Shown here: positions 1 through 9,155 of the stretch, piece after piece
How positions within the stretch are numbered: position 1 is the first letter of the stretch
Layout of the letters: every line of letters begins with the position of its first letter
DNA from: Marinomonas atlantica
GTDB taxonomy: Bacteria; Pseudomonadota; Gammaproteobacteria; Pseudomonadales; Marinomonadaceae
Reading direction: 5' to 3'
Length of the DNA: 64,000 nucleotides
Assembly: GCF_001639725.1 (NCBI RefSeq)
Contig: NZ_LTAW01000001.1
Coordinates: forward strand, 496,001 to 560,000
Made by a program: the position numbers and the translations under genes
Notes under the pieces: model-generated
What the model saw: the letters and a program-made list of their open reading frames with translations, nothing else
The model's database searches: none
What the model was told of the DNA's origin: nothing

Positions 1-1
1 C

Positions 2-379
2 ATATTACCAACTGGTGTTTTGGCCAATAACCAAGTAGAGGTTCATCCTTACTTACAAAATAATAAATTGCGCTCTTACTGTAACCAAGTGGGCATTCAT
101 GTGACGGCTTATATGCCATTTGCAGTAGGCAAAGTGCTTAAAGATGAAACACTTAAAGCAATCGCTGAAAAGCATGAGGTGAGTGCTGCGCAAGTGGTAA
201 TAGCTTGGGCACAGCAGCAAGGTATTACTGTTATTCCTTCGTCAACGAAGCGCGAAAACCTTCAAGATAATTTTGCTGGAGCAAATTTGTCGCTTGAATC
301 CAAGGACATGGCCAAAATTGCTGAGTTAGAGCGTGGAGGTCGTCAAGTAGACCCAGACTTCGCACCAGAGTGGGACTAA
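2..379 (+). CDS. dkgB: 2,5-diketo-D-gluconate reductase B, C-terminal part (cut by window edge)
   Basis: Only the C-terminal ~125 residues of an NADPH-dependent aldo/keto reductase are present; the frame is open to the left edge, so the true start lies outside. Visible family features are NQVEVHPYLQN (substrate-barrel strand), the cofactor-binding segment VIPSSTKRENL, and the C-terminal APEWD. From memory these match E. coli DkgB, which ends in the same way. The family reduces keto-sugars and small aldehydes in the cytosol. The first in-window start-like codon (TTG at 20) is internal to the protein and not a real start. Confidence 0.85.
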   Translation: MLPTGVLANNQVEVHPYLQNNKLRSYCNQVGIHVTAYMPFAVGKVLKDETLKAIAEKHEVSAAQVVIAWAQQQGITVIPSSTKRENLQDNFAGANLSLESKDMAKIAELERGGRQVDPDFAPEWD

Positions 380-410
380 GTTCTTTTAGATCCCCCCCTG
401 ATTTTCAGAT

Positions 411-437
411 AAAAAAAGCGGATGACAAAGCATCCGC
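411..437 (-). terminator. Rho-independent terminator, minus strand (dab operon side)
   Basis: A perfect 7-bp stem (GCGGATG at 418-424, CATCCGC at 431-437) with a 6-nt loop. On the minus strand it is followed by seven U residues (A-run at 411-417). It lies about 195 bases past the dabA stop. The rest of 438-631 holds no gene that I can support. Confidence 0.75.
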
Positions 438-631
438 GTAAACTCGGTTTTGTATTACCTAATCGGTTACAGATCAAATCTCTTCATCGAACAGGTAAGA
501 TCGGAGCAATGCGTCCGACGGGCCAATTATAAACGATTATTTGGAAAAGTTAATGTAAAAACAAGAATTGTTCTCATTAGAATAATTTATAGGTCTAACT
601 GAATTGATCCTAGACCTAAATTGGCAACAGG

Positions 632-3022
632 CTAACCCTGTTGCCAAGCCCCTTGATAGAATCGACTGATGCTTTGTTTATCCCACTGGAAGACATAGAG
701 CCACTGATTGTCGATTAGTTGTTGCAGTAACGCATGTTTGGCAACGATGGACTCGATGAACGACTTGGGAGCACGGATGTACACGGCTAAGCGTTGCGGT
801 GTATGCATCCATTGTTGTCCATCGTGCAGCGACTGCATGGCAAGACCTATGCGTAGGTCGCCACCGTTGCCCTCAAACACACCAATATGATCACCCACGG
901 CGTTATGCAGAACTTTATTACCACTGCCAAACTTAAAGTTATCCGTAGTGGATAAGTTGTATTGCATATTAATCCAATGCGTCACCAGCATCGGTGCTGT
1001 CATCAGGCGCTCTAAGATGCCAGCGTCAGAGTCTTGTTTGAAATCATAATCATGCAAAAAGCTACGGCCTTTTAAATCCAGATTTCGAGTGTACTGACGC
1101 GGTGCGATGATAAAGGCGTTGTTGTCCGCTAACCCCCATTCAGGACGTGTTTGTGACCAGTCTTTTGCGCGGCGTAAATACGCAGCATTACGCTCCTCTT
1201 TATCCATGTTGAGTAATGCTTGATCGACTTTTACCGCGCGTTCTTGTTGCGCTAAGTAAGTCGCTTGCATTAACCAATCAACAACGGCTGGATCGTTCAC
1301 CTCGTTGTAGCAGGTAATGTGATCCGTGATGGTATTGTGCAGCGCCGCCACAAACTGGGTTTGATCCGGAATCTGATAGCCCATCGGTTTCAGCGCCTCG
1401 CGTACTTTAAGGTTGTTCAGTAACTGAGCCAAAACACGGACATTGATTTCGCCAGTCTGACCACCACATGCTCCGCACTCCAAGCCAGCACTTTGTAAGT
1501 TGTTACAGCTGTGACTCCCATGACCCACAAGGAGGATTGTGCTGGTGAAATGACGTAATCCCATGGTATCCAGCACACCTTTAGCGAGTTCGGCTTGGTC
1601 TTGAATGTCCAGCGTTCGTCCTTGGCGTGTTAGAGTCCAATGGCTACTGTGCGTCGGCGATAAAGCATGAGAGGTATCGCCTTTTAGGTTTTTCTTAAAC
1701 AACTTAAAGGCGTACCACCAGCCCATGGATTCCACCATAGAGAACGTTCCTGCGGCGGCGTTGCCCCAACGGTTCCAGCTAGCTGACTGATTATCTTGGG
1801 CCAGTTTTCCTTCGTCTGCCTGGCTTTCAACGACTCGGATAGCGGGGGGCAAAAGGCCCGGTAACTGTGGGCGTGCGACTTGCGTGCCGGCTTGCTCGTA
1901 TTCGATAGGCAGACCAAAAAAGCCTGCAAAACCGTATGTTTCAATGCTGCTACTTTGTTGTTCCAGTGCTCGACGATACACTTCTGAGCGCACATCAATG
2001 CAAAAGATCGCCTGCATTGCTGGTGCATCAGGGAGGTTGGTAGTGGTGTCGGTTAACTGCTGTTGAAGTGCCTGTTGCTCACTGAGCTCTAATGCGCGTG
2101 CCCAAATACGTGGGATCGCTAGTGCTTCGCTGTGTTGTTCACGCAGTTCATTTAAATGGTGCGTTTGTTGTTTCCAACGTTCAGCTAGCACATCAAAGTC
2201 ATCAGGATTGTGTTTTTCTAAATAGCGCCAAACGACTAATTCCCATGCGAGTTTTATGGCTAGCAAGGAGCGTACATCATCCTGCTGTTGTCCTACTTTT
2301 TCTGCTTCAAAAGCTCTATACGCTAGATAAGAGCCCCAGCCATTAATGTCGAGCAATAAAGCTTGTCCGTATTCAGCTAAGGCATTTTGAGGAATGTTAA
2401 GTGTAGTAATGGCTTCAACAAAGAGTGCTTCTTGATCTTCTGGTAGTGCCGCGAATTCTTGTTCTAGTTTGGCTTCCGACATAATAATCGCCAAACCACG
2501 ATCCAAGCGCGATACCTGTAACCAGTGCTGGTAAAGATTGAGTGACTGCTGGCGATATTGACGCTGCAGCATGGGGCGTTGCTGTTGGTAATGCGCGGCA
2601 CAGAACTGACTGATTTGGTGAGTAATCTCATCGTGCCATGACATTTTATGATGGCTACGGGTTAAGTCGGCCCAATCTGCAATGTTACGCCAACTCTGGA
2701 CACGGCCCGTCTCTTTACTCAAATACATGATCAGCGATTCAGCTGACACATGCACTCCGTATTCACTGGCAGCTTGCAGTAAACAATTATTTTTAATACG
2801 CCCTTGCTCATACCATTCTAAGTAAGTAGAGACAGGCATATGGCAGCGAATGCCTGCCAAAGTGGACACCTCGGTTGCCACTTGGTCAAATGGAAAGTCT
2901 ACTTTGTTCCACAAGGGGTTGACCGCAATCATCCGATCCAAAGGCCAATTAGGTGCCAAACATTGTGTCGCTGTTGTAATGGCTACTTGTTGTGACTGAG
3001 TTAAAGAAGAGTGTGTCGTCAT
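632..3022 (-). CDS. dabA: Inorganic carbon accumulation subunit DabA (DUF2309/UPF0753)
   Basis: A 796-residue cytosolic, zinc-dependent, carbonic-anhydrase-like subunit of the DAB (DABs accumulate bicarbonate) complex. The complex hydrates CO2 to bicarbonate in one direction, driven by cation flux through DabB. The expected zinc and active-site residues are visible: FCIDVRSE gives C341 and D343, GHGSHSC gives H501, and LECGAC gives C516. The C-x-D and H-x14-C spacing is that described for beta-carbonic-anhydrase-like DabA. It follows dabB with a 2-nt gap on the minus strand, so the two are co-transcribed. Full length for the family. DabA family assignment is firm; the direction and physiological role in this heterotroph are inferred. 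Confidence 0.9.
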   Translation of the reverse strand: MTTHSSLTQSQQVAITTATQCLAPNWPLDRMIAVNPLWNKVDFPFDQVATEVSTLAGIRCHMPVSTYLEWYEQGRIKNNCLLQAASEYGVHVSAESLIMYLSKETGRVQSWRNIADWADLTRSHHKMSWHDEITHQISQFCAAHYQQQRPMLQRQYRQQSLNLYQHWLQVSRLDRGLAIIMSEAKLEQEFAALPEDQEALFVEAITTLNIPQNALAEYGQALLLDINGWGSYLAYRAFEAEKVGQQQDDVRSLLAIKLAWELVVWRYLEKHNPDDFDVLAERWKQQTHHLNELREQHSEALAIPRIWARALELSEQQALQQQLTDTTTNLPDAPAMQAIFCIDVRSEVYRRALEQQSSSIETYGFAGFFGLPIEYEQAGTQVARPQLPGLLPPAIRVVESQADEGKLAQDNQSASWNRWGNAAAGTFSMVESMGWWYAFKLFKKNLKGDTSHALSPTHSSHWTLTRQGRTLDIQDQAELAKGVLDTMGLRHFTSTILLVGHGSHSCNNLQSAGLECGACGGQTGEINVRVLAQLLNNLKVREALKPMGYQIPDQTQFVAALHNTITDHITCYNEVNDPAVVDWLMQATYLAQQERAVKVDQALLNMDKEERNAAYLRRAKDWSQTRPEWGLADNNAFIIAPRQYTRNLDLKGRSFLHDYDFKQDSDAGILERLMTAPMLVTHWINMQYNLSTTDNFKFGSGNKVLHNAVGDHIGVFEGNGGDLRIGLAMQSLHDGQQWMHTPQRLAVYIRAPKSFIESIVAKHALLQQLIDNQWLYVFQWDKQSISRFYQGAWQQG

Positions 3023-3024
3023 GA

Positions 3025-4587
3025 TTATTTCTTCCAGCCTTTTGACAGGTTAGGGAACAGCAACGCTACGCCATGATGTTTGGCTTTAGAGTGCGCGGGG
3101 AGTGCCACAGGCCAGATTTTTAACGTGACTTTGGTAAACCACTCATCTAAATATAGACCTGCAAATAAGGTAATCGAGAAGCGGCGCGTCCAACTTAAAT
3201 GGGCGTAGTATCGAAGGCCGACGGCTAAGGCGAACAATGTTATAAACAAAGCACATACCCAGAGATCTGCCAGGCTAAATGCCTGATTGGTATGCGCTGC
3301 AACATGACCGGATAATAGCCAGCCTGCGGCTGTTTTTAATCCGCCGTATAAGATCGACAATGCGAATGCGACTCCCGCTAAACGGAATAAAGGCGAAGGC
3401 TGTGGAACGCTGCGCCACTGAGCAATTAGCAAAGTTAATGCTATTGTCATTAGTAACCAAGGGCTAAAAGGGCCTTGGTAACCCCAAAGCCAAATAGACA
3501 GACCGACAGCGACTCCACTGAATGCGACCCCCGCACCCCAAGCCATTGCATTAGGGGTTTCATCGGGTGCAATTTTGCGTAACAAATATTCGTGTACCGC
3601 GTTGCTTGAATTTAAAAAGGCATGAGCTTTATAGACCGAATGCGTCATTAAGTGCAGAACCGCTAATTCGTACATGCCGAGAGCGCACTCTAAAAGCATC
3701 AACCCCATTTGTGCACTGGTAGACCAAGCGAGACGCACTTTGACACTGATTCGGGTGGTCATGATTAAGGCGCTAAATAAGGTCGTTAAACCCGCAACAA
3801 TCAGCAATAGCCAAATTGCAGCGTTGCTTAGATGAAGCAGTGGGTAAAACGCTAATACGAGGTAGCCGCCTAAGTTAATGATGCCTGCATGCAACAAGGC
3901 GCTGACGGGAGTCGGGGCCTCAACGACTTGCATTAACCAGCCATGCACTGGCAACTGCGCACATTTCATCAGTGCAGCCATGGCAATCAAGCAGGCTGCG
4001 ATCTGCTCTGTAAGTGACAGCGTTCCCTGCATCTGACTCATCAGTTGAGTTAAATACCAAGTGCCATGCTCAAGATAAAGCAGAGAAAATGCGGCCAACA
4101 GCGACAGTTCTGCGATACGTGCAAGAATAAATTTCTTATGGGCTGCAAGAATGGCGCGAGGACGTTCTGGGTAGAAGGTAAGTAAGAAGTGCAGTCCTAA
4201 ACTAATGCCTACCCAGCCAGCCCAAAACGTTAATAAATGGTTACTGCTTAAGGTCAGAGTGACGGCGGATAACGTCAGCATCAACCAGCGATAATACTGC
4301 GCTACGCGGGGTTCACCGGCCATATATTGTTGCGAGAATTGGACTAAAACCCACGCCATAAAGACGACTAAAACCAACATTAAGGCGCTTAAAAGTGAAC
4401 CATGAAATGGGGCATCGGGGCTTGGCGTAATGAAAAACCAAGAGGTAAGAATGGCGATGAGTAAACACGGCGCAAGACGAGCGCCCCAAAGTGCAATGCT
4501 TGCTGCATGATCACGTAGTTTGGGTAAACCACATAAAAACCCTGTTACAGCAAACAGAGCAGGCAGTAAAAAAGTCATGAAGGTCAT
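3025..4587 (-). CDS. dabB: DabB, proton-conducting NuoL/MrpA-like membrane subunit
   Basis: A 520-residue polytopic inner-membrane protein of the proton_antipo_M family (NADH dehydrogenase subunit 5-like). A family core motif is visible in LPVHGWLMQVVEAPTPVSALLHA, split here across roughly residues 220-245. It lies immediately upstream of dabA and is first in the operon, which separates it from respiratory complex I subunits: no other nuo genes are nearby. It is expected to couple cation flux to vectorial CO2 hydration by DabA. The promoter probably lies in the 4588-4720 gap shared with the divergent LysR gene. Confidence 0.88.
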   Translation of the reverse strand: MTFMTFLLPALFAVTGFLCGLPKLRDHAASIALWGARLAPCLLIAILTSWFFITPSPDAPFHGSLLSALMLVLVVFMAWVLVQFSQQYMAGEPRVAQYYRWLMLTLSAVTLTLSSNHLLTFWAGWVGISLGLHFLLTFYPERPRAILAAHKKFILARIAELSLLAAFSLLYLEHGTWYLTQLMSQMQGTLSLTEQIAACLIAMAALMKCAQLPVHGWLMQVVEAPTPVSALLHAGIINLGGYLVLAFYPLLHLSNAAIWLLLIVAGLTTLFSALIMTTRISVKVRLAWSTSAQMGLMLLECALGMYELAVLHLMTHSVYKAHAFLNSSNAVHEYLLRKIAPDETPNAMAWGAGVAFSGVAVGLSIWLWGYQGPFSPWLLMTIALTLLIAQWRSVPQPSPLFRLAGVAFALSILYGGLKTAAGWLLSGHVAAHTNQAFSLADLWVCALFITLFALAVGLRYYAHLSWTRRFSITLFAGLYLDEWFTKVTLKIWPVALPAHSKAKHHGVALLFPNLSKGWKK

Positions 4588-4720
4588 TTTTTCGTCTTAC
4601 CTAGCCAATAAATGAAAGTTGGCGTCAGTATGCAGAGAGTTTAAAGTTAATAAAAATACATATATTCTAATAAAACGTTCTGTTTTAGTTATGTAAATGC
4701 AACGCCTAAGAGGAAGCTTC

Positions 4721-5602
4721 ATGGCGCGTCTTAATTATCATCACCTGTATTATTTTTGGCGTGTCGCCAGCATTGGCCATTTAACGCAAGCCGCTGAGCA
4801 GTTGCATGTTTCTCAATCAGCGTTGTCCGCTCAAATCAAGCAATTGGAAAACAAAATAGGTCAACCGTTGTTTGAGCGTGAAGGGCGTCGTTTAGTGTTG
4901 ACGGATGTGGGGAAACGGGTGCAACTTTATGCTCAAGATATTTTCTCTACCGGCGAGGAATTAGAGCAGTTTTTAAAAAGCGGGAATACCCATCACACAC
5001 ACCTGAATATTGGGGTTGAAACCCACTTGTCGCGTAACTTTATCGAAGCGTTTATTACGCCTTTATTTGACGATCCAACGGTCACGTTTTCATTGTATGC
5101 ACGCACTATGGGGGGATTGATGGATGGCTTAACTAACCATGAGCTAGACATTGCTTTGACCAACCGCGCAATTGCCAATGATGTGCATGGCGTGCTGTGG
5201 CAAAACCAACTGGTAGCACGTCAGTCTGTGGCCATTGTCGGCCCTTATGGTGAACAGCCCGAGCAACCTTTTCCGCAAGGTTATGAAGATAAGAAGTGGA
5301 TCCTTCCGGGGCGCAATATGGGCATACGCTCGATGTTTGAATCGTTTTGTGCCACTCAGCAGTACCGTGCAGACATCAAAGCGGAAGTGGACGATATGGC
5401 AATGATGCGTTTGTTGGCGCGTGATAGTGGTTTTTTATCCGTCATGCCCCCAGTAGTAGTAAAAGATGAGATCGAAGCTAAAAAACTTCAAGTTTATCAA
5501 ACGCTTCCACAAGCCTATGAGCATTTCTATGCGATCTTGTTGCCGCGTAAGTTTATTCCAGAAGTGCTACTGCATTTACTACGTAGTCAACAATTAGAGT
5601 AG
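4721..5602 (+). CDS. LysR-family regulator divergent from dabBA (NhaR-like N-terminus)
   Basis: A 293-residue LysR-type transcriptional regulator. The N-terminal winged helix-turn-helix covers about residues 4-62 (LNYHHLYYFW, AAEQLHVSQSALSAQIKQLE), followed by a linker helix and an effector domain. The opening NYHHLYYFW is also typical of NhaR-like members. I chose ATG 4721 because AAGAGG (4708-4713) sits 7 nt upstream; the upstream in-frame ATG at 4697 would contain that site. Divergent LysR genes commonly control dab operons in response to inorganic carbon, so that role is likely, but the effector is not visible. Confidence 0.85.
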   Translation: MARLNYHHLYYFWRVASIGHLTQAAEQLHVSQSALSAQIKQLENKIGQPLFEREGRRLVLTDVGKRVQLYAQDIFSTGEELEQFLKSGNTHHTHLNIGVETHLSRNFIEAFITPLFDDPTVTFSLYARTMGGLMDGLTNHELDIALTNRAIANDVHGVLWQNQLVARQSVAIVGPYGEQPEQPFPQGYEDKKWILPGRNMGIRSMFESFCATQQYRADIKAEVDDMAMMRLLARDSGFLSVMPPVVVKDEIEAKKLQVYQTLPQAYEHFYAILLPRKFIPEVLLHLLRSQQLE

Positions 5603-5687
5603 CAATCTGACGTTGCCATGATGTGCGCACTGTTATTGCATGGACAAGGAAGTGATAATGCGAGCCTAGCTAATTTGGAGTTTATGT

Positions 5688-7271
5688 ATGGATACCTTGG
5701 TCGCGGCTTTTCCAGTGGCTTTCCTTGTCTGGAGTATGACAAAGAAGCATCCGGTGGCCGCGCACGTGGCGCTGCCACTAACAGCGCTAATTGTGGCGTT
5801 ACTGCAAGCATTGTATTTTAATGCCGAGTTAATGAGGCTTGCAGCCAATGCTGTGGCAGGCAGTATGGCGGTGCTAACGCCGATTTCAATTGTCGCAGGT
5901 GCGATTTTGTTAAATCGTGTGTTGGTGCTGTCTGGGACGGAAGATGTGTTGCGACAATGGCTTGAAAGCATCAGTCAAAATGCTGTGGCGCAGATTATGA
6001 TCATCGGCTGGGCGTTTGCTTTTATGCTCGAAGGTGCCTCTGGTTTTGGGACGCCTGCCGCCATTGCCGCACCTATTTTAGTTGGGTTAGGTTTTCCCGC
6101 CATGCCTGTGGCTTTATTAGCACTGGTTATGAACAGTGTGCCAGTCTCTTTTGGTGCGGTAGGAACACCTGCGTGGTTTGGTTTTGCCGCGCTCAATCTG
6201 AGCGAGTCAGAGCTGCTGGAAACGTCCCAGTGGACAGCTTTGATTCATCTCGTAGCAAGTCTGTTTATTCCCGTGATTGCACTGCGTTTTCTAGTCAGTT
6301 GGCAAACCATTCGCGCCAATCTTCTTTTTGTTCTGATCAGTGCGTTGAGCTGTACACTGCCTTATTATTTATTGGCGCAGGTGAATTATGAGTTTCCGTC
6401 GTTAATTGGGGGCGCGATAGGTTTGTGTGGTTCGATCATAGCAGCGAAATATCGTATTGGATTACAACCTGAACCTGATAAATCTTCACTAACTTCTCCT
6501 GACCCTTTGGCAGCAAGCGCCATTATTAAAGCCTTGTCACCGTTTTTGTTATTAATCGTGATTCTGGTGGTGACACGCATTCAACAGCTGGGCATGAAAG
6601 GCTGGTTAAACGATGGCACTCCATGGCTAACTTTCGGAGATGTTCAGATCAGCCAAGCGTTGATCATCTCTTGGTCTTCGATCCTTGGTACAGATGTGTC
6701 ATGGTCTTATAAAACCCTATATGTGCCCGCTTTGATTCCATTTGTTCTGACGGTGCTGGTGTTAATCCCCGTCTTATCGTTGAGCCAACGACACCTGTTT
6801 CAGGCCGTCGAGGAGACATGGCAGCGTATCAAGTTACCCATTTTGGCACTGATGGGCGCGCTGATGATGGTGAACTTCATGATGCAAGGAGGAGATCAAG
6901 CCCCGATTTTTATCATTGCCAATACGTTAGCCAGTACGATGGGAGCGAATTGGAGTTATGTTGCAGCGCTGCTGGGAGCATTGGGCTCGTTCTTTTCAGG
7001 CTCAGCGACGGTATCGAATCTTACCTTCGGTGGTATTCAATACAGTATTGCCGAGCAGACCCGTTTGCCGATTACACTGGTGCTGGCCTTACAGTCGGTA
7101 GGTGCATCCATGGGTAATATGATTTGTTTGAATAATATTATCGCGGTCTCGACGATCTTGGGTATTAAGAATCAAGAGGGCGCTATGATTAAACGCACCA
7201 TCGTGCCAATGCTGGTGTATGCCGCCATTGCTGCGGTGATGGGTAAGTTGATTCTTATCTCTCTAATATAG
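5688..7271 (+). CDS. L-lactate permease family transporter (LctP/LldP-like)
   Basis: A 527-residue polytopic membrane protein of the lactate/glycolate permease family, which imports 2-hydroxy-monocarboxylates in symport with protons. Family signatures include the segment EGASGFGTPAAIAAPILVGL (about residues 113-132) and the conserved AVGTPAWFGF. GGAG at 5677-5680 supports ATG 5688; the ATG at 5684 is out of frame. It follows the LysR gene by 85 bases on the same strand and may be part of the same locus, which is unusual for a dab region. The substrate is not determinable from sequence: lactate and glycolate are both possible. Confidence 0.85.
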   Translation: MDTLVAAFPVAFLVWSMTKKHPVAAHVALPLTALIVALLQALYFNAELMRLAANAVAGSMAVLTPISIVAGAILLNRVLVLSGTEDVLRQWLESISQNAVAQIMIIGWAFAFMLEGASGFGTPAAIAAPILVGLGFPAMPVALLALVMNSVPVSFGAVGTPAWFGFAALNLSESELLETSQWTALIHLVASLFIPVIALRFLVSWQTIRANLLFVLISALSCTLPYYLLAQVNYEFPSLIGGAIGLCGSIIAAKYRIGLQPEPDKSSLTSPDPLAASAIIKALSPFLLLIVILVVTRIQQLGMKGWLNDGTPWLTFGDVQISQALIISWSSILGTDVSWSYKTLYVPALIPFVLTVLVLIPVLSLSQRHLFQAVEETWQRIKLPILALMGALMMVNFMMQGGDQAPIFIIANTLASTMGANWSYVAALLGALGSFFSGSATVSNLTFGGIQYSIAEQTRLPITLVLALQSVGASMGNMICLNNIIAVSTILGIKNQEGAMIKRTIVPMLVYAAIAAVMGKLILISLI

Positions 7272-7286
7272 AAAGCGAGTCGCTTT
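7272..7286 (+). terminator. Weak hairpin after the lactate permease gene
   Basis: AAAGCG (7272-7277) and CGCTTT (7281-7286) form a 6-bp stem with a 3-nt loop directly after the permease stop. There is only a short T-rich tail, so termination would be weak or leaky into the antiporter gene. Confidence 0.3.
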
Positions 7287-7348
7287 GTCGCTATGCTGTC
7301 GGCAAAGTACGTTGGGTACTGTTTCGTAGTAGGAAAGTGTTTGTCGTT

Positions 7349-8914
7349 ATGGAATTTATTTGGATACTGTTTGCGTTCATTTGTGGCTTAGCCGTTAAAC
7401 TGGTCAACTTACCACCGTTGATTGGTTTTTTGGCGGCCGGTTTTATTCTGAACTTTATGCAGGTGCAGCCTTCGAGTGTGTTGGAGCATTTGTCAGACCT
7501 AGGCATCACCTTGATGTTGTTCTGTATCGGTCTAAAGCTGCATGTTAAGGACTTGTTGAAGCGAGAAGTATGGGCGTCGACATTAGGCCACATGGGTGCT
7601 TGGACGATTCTGTTAATTGGCTTAGTGTCGCTACTAGGGTTAGCTGGCCTACAAGCGTTTGAAGTACTGTCACTGCGTACGGCAGCGCTGATCGGCTTTG
7701 CGCTTAGCTTCTCTAGCACTGTGTGTATCGTTAAGTTGTTAGAAGACGCGGGTGAGATGAAAACACGCCATGGGCAACTGGCGCTGGGCATCTTGGTCAT
7801 GCAAGACATCGTCGCGGTGGTGTTCTTAGTCTTGGCAACGGGCCAAGTACCCTCTCTTTGGGCGATTCTGTTGTTTGCGCTGATTCCACTGCGTCCAGTA
7901 TTAGGCCGCTTACTGGATAAATCTGGACACGGAGAAATGCTGCCACTGACTGGGCTTTTCTTTGCATTAGGGGGCTATGAGCTATTTTACTTGGTGGGGG
8001 TTAAAGGTGACTTGGGTGCCTTGATTTTGGGTATCTTATTAGCCTCTCACAGTAAATCATCGGAGCTGAATAAATCGCTGATGAACTTCAAAGATTTATT
8101 TTTGATTGGCTTCTTCTTGTCGATTGGTTTCAGTGCGCTACCGACATGGGAAATGGTCGGCTTGAGTTTGATTCTTACCGTTCTCTTGCTCGCAAAGTTC
8201 GTCTTGTTTTTCTACTTTTTCAGCAGTTTACGTTTGCGTGGACGCACCTCATTTCTTGGTGCGTTGGCGCTGTCAAATTACAGCGAGTTTGGCTTGATTG
8301 TCGTCGCGTTGAGTGTCGAAGCGGGTTGGATTGTAAAAGATTGGTTGGTGATTCTGGCGCTTGCTGTGTCGTTTTCATTTGTCATTACGAGTGTGCTCTA
8401 TCGTAAGGCACATAGCTATTTCCGTCGTTATAAAGATACCGTGCGCCGATTCGAACATACCGTGCCGTTGCCTGAGGATTGCTTTGCGCAACCGAAAAAT
8501 ATGCAGGTGCTGGTGGTCGGTTTAGGTCGAGTGGGGCGTGGTGCCTACGAATCGTTAACAGGCATGATGGAAAATGGTGTGGTTGCCGGTATGGATGCGG
8601 ATCAGTTCCGTATTAAGAAGATGCAAAGTGAAGAGCACAATGTATTCTTTGGCGACGGTGAGGACGTGGACCTTTGGGAGCATTTAGATCTCACCAATGT
8701 GCGATTGATTTTGCTGGCATTGCCGTCTGCGGATGACAGCGTTAATGTGGTTAAACAGTTACGCGGCAGTGGCTTTAACGGACAGGTCGCGGCGATTGCC
8801 CGTTATCACGATGAGCGTGAATACATGCTAAATGCAGGTATTGATAACGTGTTTAACTTCTACACCGAAGCCGGTACGGGATTTGCGGAAGAAAGCTTGG
8901 CGTTGATTCGCTAG
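7349..8914 (+). CDS. Kef-type (CPA2) cation:proton antiporter with TrkA-N domain
   Basis: About 521 residues. The N-terminal two thirds is a polytopic Na+/H+ exchanger domain (CPA2 family). The C-terminal third, from about residue 380, is a cytosolic RCK/TrkA-N nucleotide-binding domain with the Rossmann motif VVGLGRVGRG. This architecture is that of KefB/KefC/YbaL potassium-efflux antiporters. The first possible start, GTG 7337, abuts AGGAAA (7331-7336) and would have no spacer, so ATG 7349 is preferred. No ancillary KefF/KefG gene is adjacent, so glutathione gating cannot be claimed. Confidence 0.85.
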   Translation: MEFIWILFAFICGLAVKLVNLPPLIGFLAAGFILNFMQVQPSSVLEHLSDLGITLMLFCIGLKLHVKDLLKREVWASTLGHMGAWTILLIGLVSLLGLAGLQAFEVLSLRTAALIGFALSFSSTVCIVKLLEDAGEMKTRHGQLALGILVMQDIVAVVFLVLATGQVPSLWAILLFALIPLRPVLGRLLDKSGHGEMLPLTGLFFALGGYELFYLVGVKGDLGALILGILLASHSKSSELNKSLMNFKDLFLIGFFLSIGFSALPTWEMVGLSLILTVLLLAKFVLFFYFFSSLRLRGRTSFLGALALSNYSEFGLIVVALSVEAGWIVKDWLVILALAVSFSFVITSVLYRKAHSYFRRYKDTVRRFEHTVPLPEDCFAQPKNMQVLVVGLGRVGRGAYESLTGMMENGVVAGMDADQFRIKKMQSEEHNVFFGDGEDVDLWEHLDLTNVRLILLALPSADDSVNVVKQLRGSGFNGQVAAIARYHDEREYMLNAGIDNVFNFYTEAGTGFAEESLALIR

Positions 8915-8932
8915 GCTCGTCCATTTATTGCT

Positions 8933-9097
8933 ATGCATAAGAAGACTCATTTACCGACAAAGGTTTGCACTGTTTGTCAGCGGCCGTTCACTTGGCGTAA
9001 AAAGTGGGCGTCTTGCTGGGAGGAGGTAAAGTACTGCTCTGAGCGTTGCCGTCGTCAGCGAGTCAACCTAGCAAAAAGCGGGGAAAGTTCGTCGTAG
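8933..9097 (+). CDS. DUF2256 small zinc-ribbon-like protein
   Basis: A 54-residue ORF. It contains the DUF2256 pattern: LPTKVCTVCQRPFTWRKKW, then a second cysteine pair in YCSERCRRQR. The four cysteines (two CxxC-type pairs) suggest a structural zinc site. DUF2256 genes are frequently beside or fused to cryptochrome/photolyase genes. Here the three-gene photolyase operon lies on the other side of the MATE gene, 1.4 kb away. The gene starts 18 nt after the antiporter stop, with no strong ribosome-binding site. Confidence 0.8.
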   Translation: MHKKTHLPTKVCTVCQRPFTWRKKWASCWEEVKYCSERCRRQRVNLAKSGESSS

Positions 9098-9155
9098 TGT
9101 CACGCTTATCTCGTATAATGCTGCACTGATCCCCTGCCACCTTTCAAGGAGTCTC

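Noticed and set aside
565-590. Fur-like sequence (AAGAATTGTTCTCATT) between the dkgB and dabA 3' ends
   Set aside because: It lies between two convergent gene ends with no promoter role, and the match is imperfect.
7291-7809. 172-codon antisense ORF in the antiporter gene
   Set aside because: It is opposite a clear membrane-protein gene; low-complexity Ser/Thr/Asn translation is typical of antisense frames.
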